Shown here: piece after piece, positions 9,115 to 18,811 of the stretch
Layout: the number at the start of each line of letters is the position of its first letter
Numbering within the stretch: the stretch's first letter is position 1
Origin: Chryseobacterium capnotolerans
GTDB lineage: Bacteria > Bacteroidota > Bacteroidia > Flavobacteriales > Weeksellaceae
Length of the DNA stretch: 64,000 bases
Assembly (NCBI RefSeq): GCF_021278965.1
Contig: NZ_CP065589.1
Span: forward strand, 315,001-379,000
Direction: 5' to 3'
Position numbers and translations under genes: made by a program
The notes under the pieces: generated by a model
The model's database searches: none
What the model was told of the DNA's origin: nothing
What the model saw: the letters and a program-made list of their open reading frames with translations, nothing else

Positions 9115-9783
9115 TCAGTTTTTTATTTCAATTTTTAGTAAACTTATTCTTTTACGCAGCAACAAAACTATAATTAAAAGTATGAGAATAACAATGAGAA
9201 AAAAAACGGCTATCTTTTTTAGTGTTTTATTTTCACTGCGGATATCGGAAAGTTCTTTCATATGCTTTCCTATCATATTTTCAGATACATTAATATCTTC
9301 ATCAATAAGGTCAGCAGTTATTGTTGGTGTATTCGGAGTTTTTAATTGAGTCAGGTAATCATTGTTCAGTTTGTGCAATTCTTTTAATTCTTCCTGGGTG
9401 ACCTGATCCAGCCTTTTTTGTACGAAGCAATGTTCGGAATATAGGAGCCCGGTATCTTGATCAATGTGGGCAAATATCAGATATTTTCCTTTTTCTGCAT
9501 ACAAAATATCACATGAGCGGAGTGGAGAATGAAAAAGTGTTGCATTTTTATTATAAAAATCCTCAAATTGATCTGCCTTATAGATTGTATTAATTTTTAC
9601 CTTACTCATCGTATTTTGAGATGTTTTGAAGCCATTAGGAACTTCTGAAACATCATAAATTTCTCCTATAAAAACAAGAGAAGCATTTTCAAATGAATCT
9701 TTTATGTTAGGTTCAGCAGCACATTTACAGGCAAAAACGTGTAATGGAAGAAAAAGAGATAAGAGAAGGAATGTATATTTCAT
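9115..9783 (-). CDS. Secreted protein with CKC-type NTR/TIMP-like domain and C-terminal membrane anchor
   Basis: About 222 residues. The signal peptide ends before CKCAAEP, and a C-x-C start followed by VFIGEI is typical of bacterial NTR/TIMP-like domains. Further cysteines (RSCDI, EHCFV) could pair with these. A hydrophobic segment near residues 192-212 (VFFLIVILILLIIVLL) anchors the C-terminus, followed by basic residues. In eukaryotes this fold inhibits metalloproteases; in bacteria the function is untested. It starts 19 bases after the stop of the phosphatase gene upstream. Confidence 0.65.
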   Translation of the reverse strand: MKYTFLLLSLFLPLHVFACKCAAEPNIKDSFENASLVFIGEIYDVSEVPNGFKTSQNTMSKVKINTIYKADQFEDFYNKNATLFHSPLRSCDILYAEKGKYLIFAHIDQDTGLLYSEHCFVQKRLDQVTQEELKELHKLNNDYLTQLKTPNTPTITADLIDEDINVSENMIGKHMKELSDIRSENKTLKKIAVFFLIVILILLIIVLLLRKRISLLKIEIKN

Positions 9784-9802
9784 GATGTATAAATCCAATG
9801 AT

Positions 9803-10810
9803 TTATTTAATATTTTTAAGCTCTATTTGCAAATCCAAAATCTTTTGTGGGGTATCAATATATTTTTCCAGATCTTTTACTTCTAAACGGTTGGATCTGC
9901 TTTTATACATATATCGGTTAAAGGAATATTTCTTTGCTTCAACATTGAATGCATCAGGAGAATATTTCATAATAGATTCAGTAATAGTATCAATCATTTC
10001 TTTGATATTTTTCAATGACTTTTGTAATTGATTTTTCCATTCACGTAAATCATTGAGAAAGCGGATAATTTCTTCATCTTCAATATAAGCCAGTTTTGTA
10101 AGCTGTTTATCAATTTCGATGAAGGTCATTTCGTTCCAGTTTTTATTTTTTAGAACCGGAATCTGCCATTTTTTCTGTTCTTCAATCCAATAATCTTTCT
10201 GTGCTTTTACCTGATGGATTTGAAATAACGGGAGTTCAATAGCGGTTAAATAATTTCCATGACAGCTTCCTGTATCTATTCCATAGGTATTGTTTATTAT
10301 TTTGGGATGATCTCCTACCACATGATGTCCATAAATAATAGGTTTCTTGCCTCTATAATATTCATTCCAATAGGTGTTTTCAGCATATTTTTTCTCTAGA
10401 TACCGATCTCCGGACGTGGAACCAGAGAGAACTTCTTCTTTTTGTTCCTGTATTTTTTTATCATGTTCAAAAAAGGCATGAATGATAAGGGCATCATCGG
10501 TTTCGTGATAGTAGTTTAGAGTTTTTAGCCAATCAATAAATTCAGCATATTGTTCTCCGAACTGTACTTTTACAATCTCCTGGGCATAGCTTAAAATTCC
10601 ATTCAGATGCTTTCTCTCATGGTTTCCCATCAGGACAATTGAATTCGGACGATTTTTAAAATATTCGTATACCTCTTTAGATTTATTACCTCTGTCTACA
10701 ATATCTCCTAAAGAAACAAGAAGGTCTTCATCTTTTAAGTTAATGGATTTTGTCAGAGCGATAAGCTCATCATAGCATCCGTGAATGTCTCCGATTACAA
10801 AGGTTCTCAT
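9803..10810 (-). CDS. Calcineurin-like metallophosphoesterase (PPP-type protein phosphatase)
   Basis: 335 residues. The N-terminal ~200 residues hold the phosphoesterase signature: GDIHGCYDEL, GDIVDRGNKS, GNHERKH, then HAFF and GHHVVGD. These ligate the two catalytic metals in PPP-family serine/threonine phosphatases and Ap4A hydrolases. The C-terminal ~130 residues form a charged, helical, probably coiled-coil extension without recognised domain. Cytoplasmic. Substrate cannot be decided between phosphoproteins and dinucleoside polyphosphates. Confidence 0.88.
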   Translation of the reverse strand: MRTFVIGDIHGCYDELIALTKSINLKDEDLLVSLGDIVDRGNKSKEVYEYFKNRPNSIVLMGNHERKHLNGILSYAQEIVKVQFGEQYAEFIDWLKTLNYYHETDDALIIHAFFEHDKKIQEQKEEVLSGSTSGDRYLEKKYAENTYWNEYYRGKKPIIYGHHVVGDHPKIINNTYGIDTGSCHGNYLTAIELPLFQIHQVKAQKDYWIEEQKKWQIPVLKNKNWNEMTFIEIDKQLTKLAYIEDEEIIRFLNDLREWKNQLQKSLKNIKEMIDTITESIMKYSPDAFNVEAKKYSFNRYMYKSRSNRLEVKDLEKYIDTPQKILDLQIELKNIK

Positions 10811-10910
10811 GGGATTGTATATTGCTGTGAAATTATATAAAATTGGACCTGAAAAATAAGAACTTAAAAATAATGTTTATCTAGTTCAAATGTATGATGA
10901 ATGTACATTA

Positions 10911-11618
10911 TTAATCCTTTTTCAATTCTTCACTTATAGATTTCTGAAGTTCATTTTGTTTTTTAATAACTTCATTATATCGCATCACTTTGAACTTCTT
11001 ATTGAGTTCCATTCTCCAAAAGTAGCTCATCAGTTCTTTTTTTTGATTTTCAGAAAGTTTATGGGTTAGCTGCAGCCCTTTCGTATTGCCTTTTTCGTCA
11101 AAAATTAAATAGGGATGAATAATATCATTGGTCGCTTTAAAATAATTAGTAAAATCCTGCATCTCCGAATTGGAGTTTTCAAGTTTTTCTATGATCTGAT
11201 AATGGTAATCATAAAGAGAAATAATACCAAACCGAAGCGAATCATTCGTTATTGTTTTTAAATTGTTGGCTTTTAAGGATTCATACCCCGTTTTGTTGAT
11301 GATAGGCGTGTAGTTTCTGAAGAGGGCATAATAATACAATGCAATGGAATCTTGTGGAACGGGTTTTCCCGATGTCCAGTTTCTAAAAACCTGAACTCCC
11401 CGAATACTTATTTTGTGATTATCCCTATTGGCTTTAAAATCTTTGGTATCAGATTGTAGCCCATTATGGATCTCTGTAAGTATTTTTGACTGAGAAACCT
11501 TTTCCCCTTGGTTAGCACTCCATTCTGTTAAAATAAATGCGAGAATAACACTGATAAATATTAATACAAAATCTGTAAAATATTTTTTTAAAGTACTGAT
11601 AACCCGTTCTCTGGACAT
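10911..11618 (-). CDS. Hypothetical membrane-anchored protein (DUF6090-like)
   Basis: 235 residues. A single N-terminal membrane helix (FVLIFISVILAFILTEW) is preceded by basic residues; the rest is helical and charged, with a coiled-coil-like end. The pattern of an N-terminal helix followed by EIHNGLQSD and a YESLKANNLKTI segment resembles the DUF6090 group common in Bacteroidota. Function unknown. Separate transcription unit from the phosphatase. Confidence 0.65.
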   Translation of the reverse strand: MSRERVISTLKKYFTDFVLIFISVILAFILTEWSANQGEKVSQSKILTEIHNGLQSDTKDFKANRDNHKISIRGVQVFRNWTSGKPVPQDSIALYYYALFRNYTPIINKTGYESLKANNLKTITNDSLRFGIISLYDYHYQIIEKLENSNSEMQDFTNYFKATNDIIHPYLIFDEKGNTKGLQLTHKLSENQKKELMSYFWRMELNKKFKVMRYNEVIKKQNELQKSISEELKKD

Positions 11619-11787
11619 TCTGTATAAAATATAGGTTAATGAATAAAGTGTGTCAAACTGTTGGAAACTATGATAGATTCAGAATTAAAGAGTGTTTTTG
11701 AATGATAGACTAATGTTTCAAATTTGTAGTATTTCATGGCTGTCGTTTTTTAGTAAGGGAAAACTACAAAAAAATATGGAATGAAAG

Positions 11788-11820
11788 CAAAAAACCATTC
11801 TGTGGAGTAGAATGGTCTTA
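11788..11820 (-). terminator. Intrinsic terminator
   Basis: Minus-strand stem ACCATTCT/AGAATGGT with a 7-base loop and six following T. It lies inside the frame that would extend the upstream gene to 11718, but just after the frame-corrected stop at 11857. This supports the frame correction. Confidence 0.8.
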
Positions 11821-11856
11821 ATTTTTTTAGTGTAAGAATAATGAAACGGGTATAGT

Positions 11857-12515
11857 TTACTTCTTTTCATATTTTTTAAAAAGAGCATTATCATAAGGGA
11901 TGAACATGGATAAATCTTTAGCTTGCCATTCTCCGCCCTCAGCTGCCTGATAAAAATCATAAGAGTTGGCAAGAAAGTTCTCGCCATCCGGGGCTTCCTG
12001 CCAATTTTTTTCTCTCTGTTGTATAGCAGGATCATACAGCTTACACAGCTGTAGTTCTCACCCTTATCAGGATTTTCATAGCATTTACCGATTTTGATAT
12101 TTAGTTTTTGATTGATGATAACATCTGTCAAACGTCTGTCTGTTAATTTAATCAGAGCAATCTGGGCATCTTCATCATCCGGGCTTTTTTTCGCGGGTAC
12201 CAATTTTTCAAAATGAGCATTCTCAATCTTTTTTAACTCTTCTTCTTTAGCACTTTCTGTTAAAAGATCAAGATTATAAGGGTGTAAATCTTTTACGGAT
12301 TCAGCAACCACCGTAGTAGAGACCTGTGTAGGACTTTCTGCCAGGTATTTCTGATTGGTTTCATAATTTTTCCAGTCTTCTTCATGATACGTTACATACT
12401 GCTGGATTTTATAAAGAAGGTTTTCTCTTTCATTGATCTGTATAAAATTGCTGGCTATGAGAAATAATACAAGGATTCCAAGAGTGATTCCTATAATTTT
12501 AAATATTTTTTTCAT
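11857..12515 (-). pseudogene. Hypothetical membrane-anchored protein, frameshifted
   Basis: One N-terminal membrane helix (IIGITLGILVLFLIASNF) then a soluble charged domain. After GKCYENPDKGEN (around 12035-12070) the reading frame turns into unlikely sequence. The -1 frame instead gives LCKLYDPAIQQREKNWQEAP and a plausible C-terminus ending LFKKYEKK, with a stop at 11857 immediately upstream of a good terminator. With one base restored the protein is about 219 residues. Family not recognised. The indel may be a sequencing error. Confidence 0.65.
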
Positions 12516-12541
12516 GTTTACTATTCATTTTTTTAATCTGT

Positions 12542-12841
12542 TTATTGTTGAGCTTGCAGCCTTATCCAGTTCAGGATAAAAAGTAAGGCAAATATTCCTG
12601 CGATATAGAACTGTATTTTATTCACTTTTTTGGAACCAAATTTCCAGACACAAATCCTGTCTATAATGATGATGAGAACAACCGGAATTAATCCTAATAA
12701 TATATACATTCCTGCCAGACCATCTGCTGCAGAAACACTGGTCAACGCTGTATAGGAGAAAAACAATCCGATAAGAAGAGTTAATATTCCTAAAATGAAA
12801 AATAAGGTAAGTTTATTAGCTATTCTATTTGAAGATTCCAT
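12542..12841 (-). CDS. Small hypothetical membrane protein
   Basis: 99 residues with three hydrophobic helices (roughly residues 10-32, 42-60 and 78-94). No recognised domain. Lies 26 bases upstream of the membrane-anchored frameshifted gene and downstream of the DUF1801 gene, all minus strand, so it is likely part of one transcript. Confidence 0.65.
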   Translation of the reverse strand: MESSNRIANKLTLFFILGILTLLIGLFFSYTALTSVSAADGLAGMYILLGLIPVVLIIIIDRICVWKFGSKKVNKIQFYIAGIFALLFILNWIRLQAQQ

Positions 12842-12870
12842 GGTTTATGTTAATGAAAATTGCAGTAAAA

Positions 12871-13296
12871 TTAAAATTTTTGGCTGTAGCCAGATTGTAT
12901 AGCCGCTTTAAGGATTTCAATATTGATATCTTTCAAAGCTTTAAATTTAATACAATATCCGGTTACGCTGGCTTTCCCTATTTCTTTTCCAAAGGTTCTG
13001 CTTAAATAAGTTTTATCATCGATTCCCATAATATAAACAGATATTCCGGTGGTATTGGCGCTCATTCCGATCCGGTAGAATTCTTTGGTTTTTCCATCAG
13101 CATATTGCATACTATGAGATCCGTAACCTATATTGGGATTGGAAACTGTTTTACCATCATCATTTTTTCCATCCAAAAACCATAACTTACCCTCAGGCAT
13201 AAGTTCCAGTATGAGATGATGAAGTTCCTGCATATCGGAACGTTTGGGTTCAGATTGTGTTGTAATATATTCGCTGATCTGTTTATGGATGTTCAT
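12871..13296 (-). CDS. DUF1801 (YdhG-like) domain protein
   Basis: 141 residues. Begins MNIHKQISEYITTQSEPKR, with the DUF1801 layout of an N-terminal helix, MPEGKLWF and a C-terminal YCIKFKALKDINIEILKAAI. These small cytoplasmic proteins resemble frataxin/iron-chaperone folds, but function is unproven. Twelve bases separate it from the secreted zincin gene upstream. Confidence 0.8.
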   Translation of the reverse strand: MNIHKQISEYITTQSEPKRSDMQELHHLILELMPEGKLWFLDGKNDDGKTVSNPNIGYGSHSMQYADGKTKEFYRIGMSANTTGISVYIMGIDDKTYLSRTFGKEIGKASVTGYCIKFKALKDINIEILKAAIQSGYSQKF

Positions 13297-13307
13297 GTTT
13301 TTGCTTT

Positions 13308-14678
13308 TTATTTAGAATTTGCAAAAAAAGTCTCCAGGGCCGATTTTTGTTGATTGATGATCAAAAGCTGGCTTTTGTCATCCAAAAGAACCTTGTACTT
13401 AAATTCTTGGTCCGGATTAAAGTGCCATTGGCTCAATTCCTTGAACTGGCTTTTAACAAGATTAAGTTTTTCGTTATGATCTTTAGAGATAATGATTATT
13501 TTCGTTAATGGGGTCTTCTTCATTTTTTCAAGACTGAGCATGGTAATGGGTGTTTCAGATTCCTCACTTGAACGCATAGGATACATTTGGCCTATCTTAT
13601 TAAAATCTTTTTTATTCTCAGACAGGATATATCTGTAGGTCATAATATGGTCAAGCTCATTGATCCATCCAGGGAAATTTTCCTCATAAATCTTGATATA
13701 GGTATCAATAAAATTCTTATCAATAGGTTTTTTTTGAGCGATATATTCCTTTACTGTCAGATATATTTTTCTGGCCATCAGATTAATGTATTGGCTGTAA
13801 TACCAATCATTGGTGTCCGTTTTTCCATTAAGGCTTTCATAGACGTATCCGTTTCCAAGAGCGGTTGCCAGCGCTTCATTCATTAATTGATAGGCATAGT
13901 TGCTGTATTTTGACGGATTATCTTTAAAGTTCTTTGCAATCTCTTTTTTCACTGCAAGAGACTGTTCGTCATTAAGAATGTGATACGTTTCATGCAGCAT
14001 CACACTGAAAAAACCTGTATAGTCTTTTAAATTGGTTTGAACGGCACTTATAAAGTTATTATAAAAGGCCTGTGCTGTGAATCCCATTGCATTAGGTAAA
14101 GGGTACATGGCTATTTCAAAAGGAATAGAAGCATCCCAATGGGTATTATAAAACAATAAACCTGTCTGGAAATAATGTTCCATGTTTTTTTCACTGGCAT
14201 ATCTGCTGATTTCCTTTAGCTGTGGCTCAAACTGGGCTTTGTTCGGAACATAAATAAGTTCATTGTAAATGGGGGTAAATATTGTAATGATTTCAGAGAG
14301 ACTCTGCAGAGTAGCATTAGGAAGAATTCCGATGGAACGGAGCTTAAAATCATTTAAATTATTTGTTTCAATAAGATTTTTTTTCAAAATGTCCCTGGAC
14401 TGCATTGGTATTTTTGAGCCATAAGGGTATTCATCAAATGAATAACTGTAATCAATAGGAAGCCGTTCGAACTTTACAATAAGGTCCTTATACTTTTGGG
14501 TATGATACTTTGATTGAGTGAATGCTGTCTTAAAAACATTTTCCGGATAATGATCAGAAAGGTTTTGTACAAAAACAAAAACGGCCAACTGCTCAGAATA
14601 TTTAATATTGAAATTGACTTTCTGCCCGAACGCCCAAAAGGACAATAAAAAAAATAGTGCGAAAAAATTTTGTTTCAT
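13308..14678 (-). CDS. Putative secreted zincin metallopeptidase
   Basis: 456 residues with a signal peptide (MKQNFFALFFLLSFWAFGQ). Residues about 230-236 contain HETYH, a HExxH zinc signature, and about 35 residues later NEALATALGNGY offers a glutamate for a third ligand, as in gluzincins. No family name can be assigned, though DUF4932-type proteins have a similar plan. Predicted periplasmic or surface-exposed. Likely transcribed with the DUF1801 gene 11 bases downstream. Peptidase activity is inferred from the motif only. Confidence 0.65.
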   Translation of the reverse strand: MKQNFFALFFLLSFWAFGQKVNFNIKYSEQLAVFVFVQNLSDHYPENVFKTAFTQSKYHTQKYKDLIVKFERLPIDYSYSFDEYPYGSKIPMQSRDILKKNLIETNNLNDFKLRSIGILPNATLQSLSEIITIFTPIYNELIYVPNKAQFEPQLKEISRYASEKNMEHYFQTGLLFYNTHWDASIPFEIAMYPLPNAMGFTAQAFYNNFISAVQTNLKDYTGFFSVMLHETYHILNDEQSLAVKKEIAKNFKDNPSKYSNYAYQLMNEALATALGNGYVYESLNGKTDTNDWYYSQYINLMARKIYLTVKEYIAQKKPIDKNFIDTYIKIYEENFPGWINELDHIMTYRYILSENKKDFNKIGQMYPMRSSEESETPITMLSLEKMKKTPLTKIIIISKDHNEKLNLVKSQFKELSQWHFNPDQEFKYKVLLDDKSQLLIINQQKSALETFFANSK

Positions 14679-14883
14679 GGTTTTGTTGTAGTGTATGTTT
14701 TTTTTAAAATTTACATCGATTTTTTTTCAAATAGATTCTAATCCTCACAAATTTCAAAATAATACTTATTTCTTTTTCAATGAGTTTCTGAACGTGATTT
14801 AAATCAATCATAATGGGATGCCGTAGTCTTCAAAATTAGATAATTAGACGGATATTCTATCCATAATCGGGCTAAGAATAATA

Positions 14884-15351
14884 TTAATCCAATAAATTAT
14901 TTTGGTGCAAATAATCAAAAATTAACTGATCCACTTCTGATATTTTATCTTTGTCTGAATAATGAAGCCATTTCATTTCTTCAATTTCAGCGTTGGTTTT
15001 TAGTGATCCGGAATATTCTCCTGAATAACAGGTCATTTTTACAAGGATACCTTCTGTATGTCCGTGAGCCTGAGCCTCAAAAGTTCCGAAATAATGAAGT
15101 GTTTTAGGGTCAATTATAACGCTTAATTCTTCACGGATTTCGCGGATCAAAGCTTGTTCGTCTGTTTCACCGGGTTCTCTTTTCCCACCGGGAATATAAT
15201 ACTTGTCTTTTCCGTAGCTTTTGGTGGAGAGAATAGATTTATTTTTTAATTCGATCCAGGCTAGTTTATCAATCATTACCGGTTGTGTAACCTGCCTGCT
15301 ATTTGGAGATTCATTCTGATCTGTTTCAGTAGCATAGTTTTTATTATTCAT
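14884..15351 (-). CDS. Nudix hydrolase
   Basis: 155 residues. A full Nudix box is visible: GGKREPGETDEQALIREIRE followed by EL, fitting G-x5-E-x7-R-E-x-x-E-E. Such enzymes hydrolyse nucleoside diphosphates linked to another moiety. The sequence after the box (EAQAHGHTEGILVKM) resembles the ADP-ribose/8-oxo-dGTP-type branch, but the substrate cannot be fixed. Its ATG overlaps the stop of the upstream serine hydrolase gene by 8 bases (ATGAATAA), which implies translational coupling. Confidence 0.9.
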   Translation of the reverse strand: MNNKNYATETDQNESPNSRQVTQPVMIDKLAWIELKNKSILSTKSYGKDKYYIPGGKREPGETDEQALIREIREELSVIIDPKTLHYFGTFEAQAHGHTEGILVKMTCYSGEYSGSLKTNAEIEEMKWLHYSDKDKISEVDQLIFDYLHQNNLLD

Positions 15352-16435
15352 GTCTATTTAATTGTTTTTTTAGATAACGCATTATCAGTCTTACGCCATT
15401 AGTAGTTTCTTCATTGAAAGAATTTGTAAAAATAATGTAAGCAATACCATTTGTTTTATCAATATGAACCAAAGTATAGTAAGTTCCGGCAGTTCCCGAA
15501 TGATTAGACCATTGTATGTTGTTTTCAGATATATTGTACCAGCCCATAGAATACTGTGGAAAATGATCATGTATATACTGATAGGTAGAAGCCTTTAAAT
15601 AGTTATTTTCACCTTTCAATCCTTTCAGATTCATCTGAATGAATTTTATATAATCTGGAAGTTTGATATTAAGGTCTCCCGCAGGTTCAGTATAATCAAG
15701 GTGATAGTCTGTTGTGGAAGGAACAGGAACAAGCTGTCCATTTTCAAAAGAATGTCCCCAGGTGTCTTTTGCTTTCTGATTTTCGGGCCATGAAAACTTA
15801 ATATTTAAATTCAGATCAGCATTAAAAACCTTATCTATTAATTGTTCCCATGTTTTTTTAGTCACTTTTTCTATCATTAAAGCAGCTAATGTATAACCTG
15901 CATTCGAGTAAACATAGGCATGGTCAGTACCTGGGTTTGCCGGAACTAAGGTGAGAACAAATCTTCCAAATTGTTTTCTTTTTAAGGCTTGATCTCCTTT
16001 AAACTTAGGAATCTGCGGATCATTTTCTCCCTGGAAAGGCTGAATTAATGCACGGTGGGAAAGGAGTTCTTCTAATGTAATGTTGTAATATTCTTTTTGG
16101 GAAGTCTTTTTCCATTCCGGGAAAAGATCAAAAAATTTTGTGCTCCATTTGATTTTTCCTTTTTCTACATATTTTGCAATCATATAAGCAGTCATTGCCT
16201 TTGTATTGGATCCTATATGGAATCGGTCATTCAAACTAGCCGAATCTTTAAGATTTACAGCATGAAGACCAAGGCTGCCTATACTTTTTATGTCTTTTTC
16301 ATTGATAACGGCATAGCTTACCTCAGGAATGTGAAATGCCTGTCTCACGGAGTCAATATATTTCTTGCTATTCTGTGAGAAAAACAACTGACTAACGAAA
16401 GAGAGAATAACGATGAATTTACGTCTGAGAGCCAT
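15344..16435 (-). CDS. Secreted serine hydrolase (beta-lactamase/PBP-like)
   Basis: 363 residues. Signal peptide (FIVILSFVSQLFFSQ), nucleophile motif S-N-T-K in HIGSNTKAMTAY, YSN in VYSNAGYTLAAL, and HSGTAGTYYT as the third motif. Third of four such enzymes here. It overlaps the Nudix gene, so the two are expressed together even though one is periplasmic and one cytoplasmic. Substrate unknown; the class C-like fold covers D-aminopeptidases, carboxypeptidases and esterases. Confidence 0.88.
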   Translation of the reverse strand: MALRRKFIVILSFVSQLFFSQNSKKYIDSVRQAFHIPEVSYAVINEKDIKSIGSLGLHAVNLKDSASLNDRFHIGSNTKAMTAYMIAKYVEKGKIKWSTKFFDLFPEWKKTSQKEYYNITLEELLSHRALIQPFQGENDPQIPKFKGDQALKRKQFGRFVLTLVPANPGTDHAYVYSNAGYTLAALMIEKVTKKTWEQLIDKVFNADLNLNIKFSWPENQKAKDTWGHSFENGQLVPVPSTTDYHLDYTEPAGDLNIKLPDYIKFIQMNLKGLKGENNYLKASTYQYIHDHFPQYSMGWYNISENNIQWSNHSGTAGTYYTLVHIDKTNGIAYIIFTNSFNEETTNGVRLIMRYLKKQLNRHE

Positions 16436-16497
16436 ATTCTGTATGATTATGAGTATTGATTAAATATACCACTTTAAATTATGCTAGTGCAACAAAA

Positions 16498-17124
16498 TTA
16501 ATAGTCTCCTAATAGGAGCATATTGGTTTCCATATTTGTATGATGTGGAACCATAACAGATACTCCGTACTTATTCCGTGCATATTGTAAAGTATCTCCG
16601 TTTAGGTAAGGAGCTATTTTAATTCTGCATTGTTCTTCGGTAGTACCTTTGCCACAAAGTATTCCGTAAAAGTCGACTTCAGTTTCAACTTCTAAAGGTA
16701 AATTATCGGAAAATACTTCTCCAGCATTAATATCACAAAGAGCTTGGATATTTACTATTATTTTCTCGCCTGATTTTTTAAATTCAATCTTTGCGTTATA
16801 GACTGCATTGTGTTCATAAACATAAAATAACGCATGTGGTTCCTGTTCATCTTCCGGATAATTTTGCCATTCAATTTTTCTTCCGGCAATATCCTTCCAG
16901 TTTTCTATTTCATTGGGGTTAATTTTTAATAATATCTCTGAATTAAAAAATAATTCATCATCCGGAAAAAATAAATCAGCGGGATCTTCATCTTGGTTAT
17001 CAGGAACTTTATCTTTTCCTACAGCTTTAATCTGCAATCCAAAAATTAATTGATGATCAGAATTTATAAAAGCATCCAAGTAAGCATGCTGTATGTCAAA
17101 TAATTTATCTTTGATTTTAAACAT
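16498..17124 (-). CDS. Hypothetical cytoplasmic protein
   Basis: 208 residues, no signal peptide or membrane segment. Acidic and beta-rich, with two acidic stretches (DNQDEDPADLFFPDDE). I do not recognise the family. It begins 9 bases after the stop of the hydrolase gene at 17134, so it is probably in its operon. Confidence 0.65.
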   Translation of the reverse strand: MFKIKDKLFDIQHAYLDAFINSDHQLIFGLQIKAVGKDKVPDNQDEDPADLFFPDDELFFNSEILLKINPNEIENWKDIAGRKIEWQNYPEDEQEPHALFYVYEHNAVYNAKIEFKKSGEKIIVNIQALCDINAGEVFSDNLPLEVETEVDFYGILCGKGTTEEQCRIKIAPYLNGDTLQYARNKYGVSVMVPHHTNMETNMLLLGDY

Positions 17125-17133
17125 CTGTATTTA

Positions 17134-18156
17134 TTATTTGTTTCTCTTTTTCAATATGGCTGTAATAGCATCAGCAATTTCAAATAATTTTCCATTATAA
17201 CTGTTTCCCAACAAAATAATAGTAGAATTTTCATTCAGGTCAGAAACCAAAAGAGCTTCATAATTTCCGGCTCTCCCATCATGAGAGTGGGCAACTAATT
17301 TTTTGTTTTTAAATGTAGCCTCTCCCAAAGAGGATTGAGTATCCGGCAAATCAAAGTTTTGTCCCAATTCAAACAAAGAATTTTCATTGATTAATTTTTT
17401 TGAATGAAGGCAATTCACGAATTTTAGCAAATCACTTGTCGTTAAAAAAGTTCCACCCACTAAAAAATCCGGCTTATCTTCTATTAATTTGCTATTAAAT
17501 CCTTTTGCAATCAATTTTTCATCAGCAATAGGCGTGATTTCAGCCGAATTCATTTTACATGGCTTGAAAATATTTTTATGTACATAATCTTTGTAAGGCA
17601 TTCCTGTGATTTTTTCAACAATAAATTGTCTCAGGAAAACATTGTTCATGTTATAATCGTATTGAGCTGCCGGAACAAAATCAAGCTTGTCAATTAATTT
17701 TAAATCATCGAAAACATCCTGATTACTTTTAATTTTTTTCCAATTTACATTGGGAATGCCACTCGTGTATTGCAATAAATCTTTTAGAGAAACCTCATTG
17801 GCCCATTTTGGTAATTCCGGAATATATTTGGAAATAGGATCTTCAATTTTCAATTTTCCCTGTTCCTGTAATTGCAATAATGCTACACCACTAAACTCTT
17901 TGGTAATGGAGCCAATATTAAATTTATAGTAGGGAGTTAGTTTTTTCGTTTTTGTAGCATCTGTATACCCAAAAGAAACGTTGTAAATAATTTTATTGTT
18001 TTTTGATACTAAAATATTGCCATTAAAAGCTCCGGATTGGTTTGCTGATTTCATTAAAGAGTCTATCCTTGCGATGTTTTTTGTCTGCGCAAATGTATAA
18101 TTGGCTAAAAGTAGGAGCGTGGTGAAAAATAAGAAGAATTGTTTATGGTATTGCAT
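17134..18156 (-). CDS. Secreted serine hydrolase (beta-lactamase/PBP-like)
   Basis: 340 residues. Signal peptide ending ANYTFAQ; nucleophile motif S-I-T-K in NIGSITKEFSGV; the second motif is Y-N-M (in YDYNMNNVFL) instead of the usual YSN; third-motif region HSHDGRAGNYEA. The altered second motif may change specificity. Fourth of the local hydrolases. Followed after 9 bases by a hypothetical gene. Confidence 0.86.
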   Translation of the reverse strand: MQYHKQFFLFFTTLLLLANYTFAQTKNIARIDSLMKSANQSGAFNGNILVSKNNKIIYNVSFGYTDATKTKKLTPYYKFNIGSITKEFSGVALLQLQEQGKLKIEDPISKYIPELPKWANEVSLKDLLQYTSGIPNVNWKKIKSNQDVFDDLKLIDKLDFVPAAQYDYNMNNVFLRQFIVEKITGMPYKDYVHKNIFKPCKMNSAEITPIADEKLIAKGFNSKLIEDKPDFLVGGTFLTTSDLLKFVNCLHSKKLINENSLFELGQNFDLPDTQSSLGEATFKNKKLVAHSHDGRAGNYEALLVSDLNENSTIILLGNSYNGKLFEIADAITAILKKRNK

Positions 18157-18190
18157 GTTTAGTTTTTATTGATAAATATTTTACTATTTT

Positions 18191-18772
18191 TTATGAGATC
18201 CAAGTTTTCTTAACTTTTAAAATGGTCCATTTATTTTTTACTTTTTTGATGTAAACTGAGTATCCAAGTCCACATGTTGTGCTACAATAATAGTTTACTT
18301 CAAAAATTCCGGTTTCCTTAGCTTCATCAAAATAAATTTTAGAGAAACTTAAACCGCCGGAAAATTTAGGATATTTATTTTTCCATTCAGTTAGGTTATC
18401 TGTAAAAGGTAGTTCATTACTATTTTTAAAATCGTATTTCGAAGAATTGTATTTTTCTAATTTAAAACTCCAGGCAGAATCATTGGCTAATTTATATGTT
18501 GGATCAATGTTTTCCAGAAAATCATCTGAAGCTCTGTAATTGTAAATATTAAATGCAACAACCCGGTGTAATGTATCTTTCTGAATGGAATCCCGTTGCT
18601 TTTCTGAATATTGAAATTTTGTATAAGTTCTCAGATCAATCAACGTAGAGTCAACAGTTGAGAGGAAAATATCATCAAATATTTTTTTCTCAAGCTCAAC
18701 GGTGTCATTAACCTTTTTATGGCAGGAAACCATTAAGAAGCAAACTATTATAATAATTGGGTATAGTTTCAT
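18191..18772 (-). CDS. Hypothetical lipoprotein
   Basis: 193 residues with a lipobox (IVCFLMVSC). Two cysteines close together (CSTTCGLGY) sit in a C-terminal segment ending in a typical NTF2-like last strand (YIKKVKNKWTILKVK). Outer-membrane or periplasmic lipoprotein of unknown role. It lies 34 bases upstream of the hydrolase gene at 17134. Confidence 0.7.
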   Translation of the reverse strand: MKLYPIIIIVCFLMVSCHKKVNDTVELEKKIFDDIFLSTVDSTLIDLRTYTKFQYSEKQRDSIQKDTLHRVVAFNIYNYRASDDFLENIDPTYKLANDSAWSFKLEKYNSSKYDFKNSNELPFTDNLTEWKNKYPKFSGGLSFSKIYFDEAKETGIFEVNYYCSTTCGLGYSVYIKKVKNKWTILKVKKTWIS

Positions 18773-18811
18773 GGCTGATATAAAACAATTTGAATAATAT
18801 TGCTCCCCATT

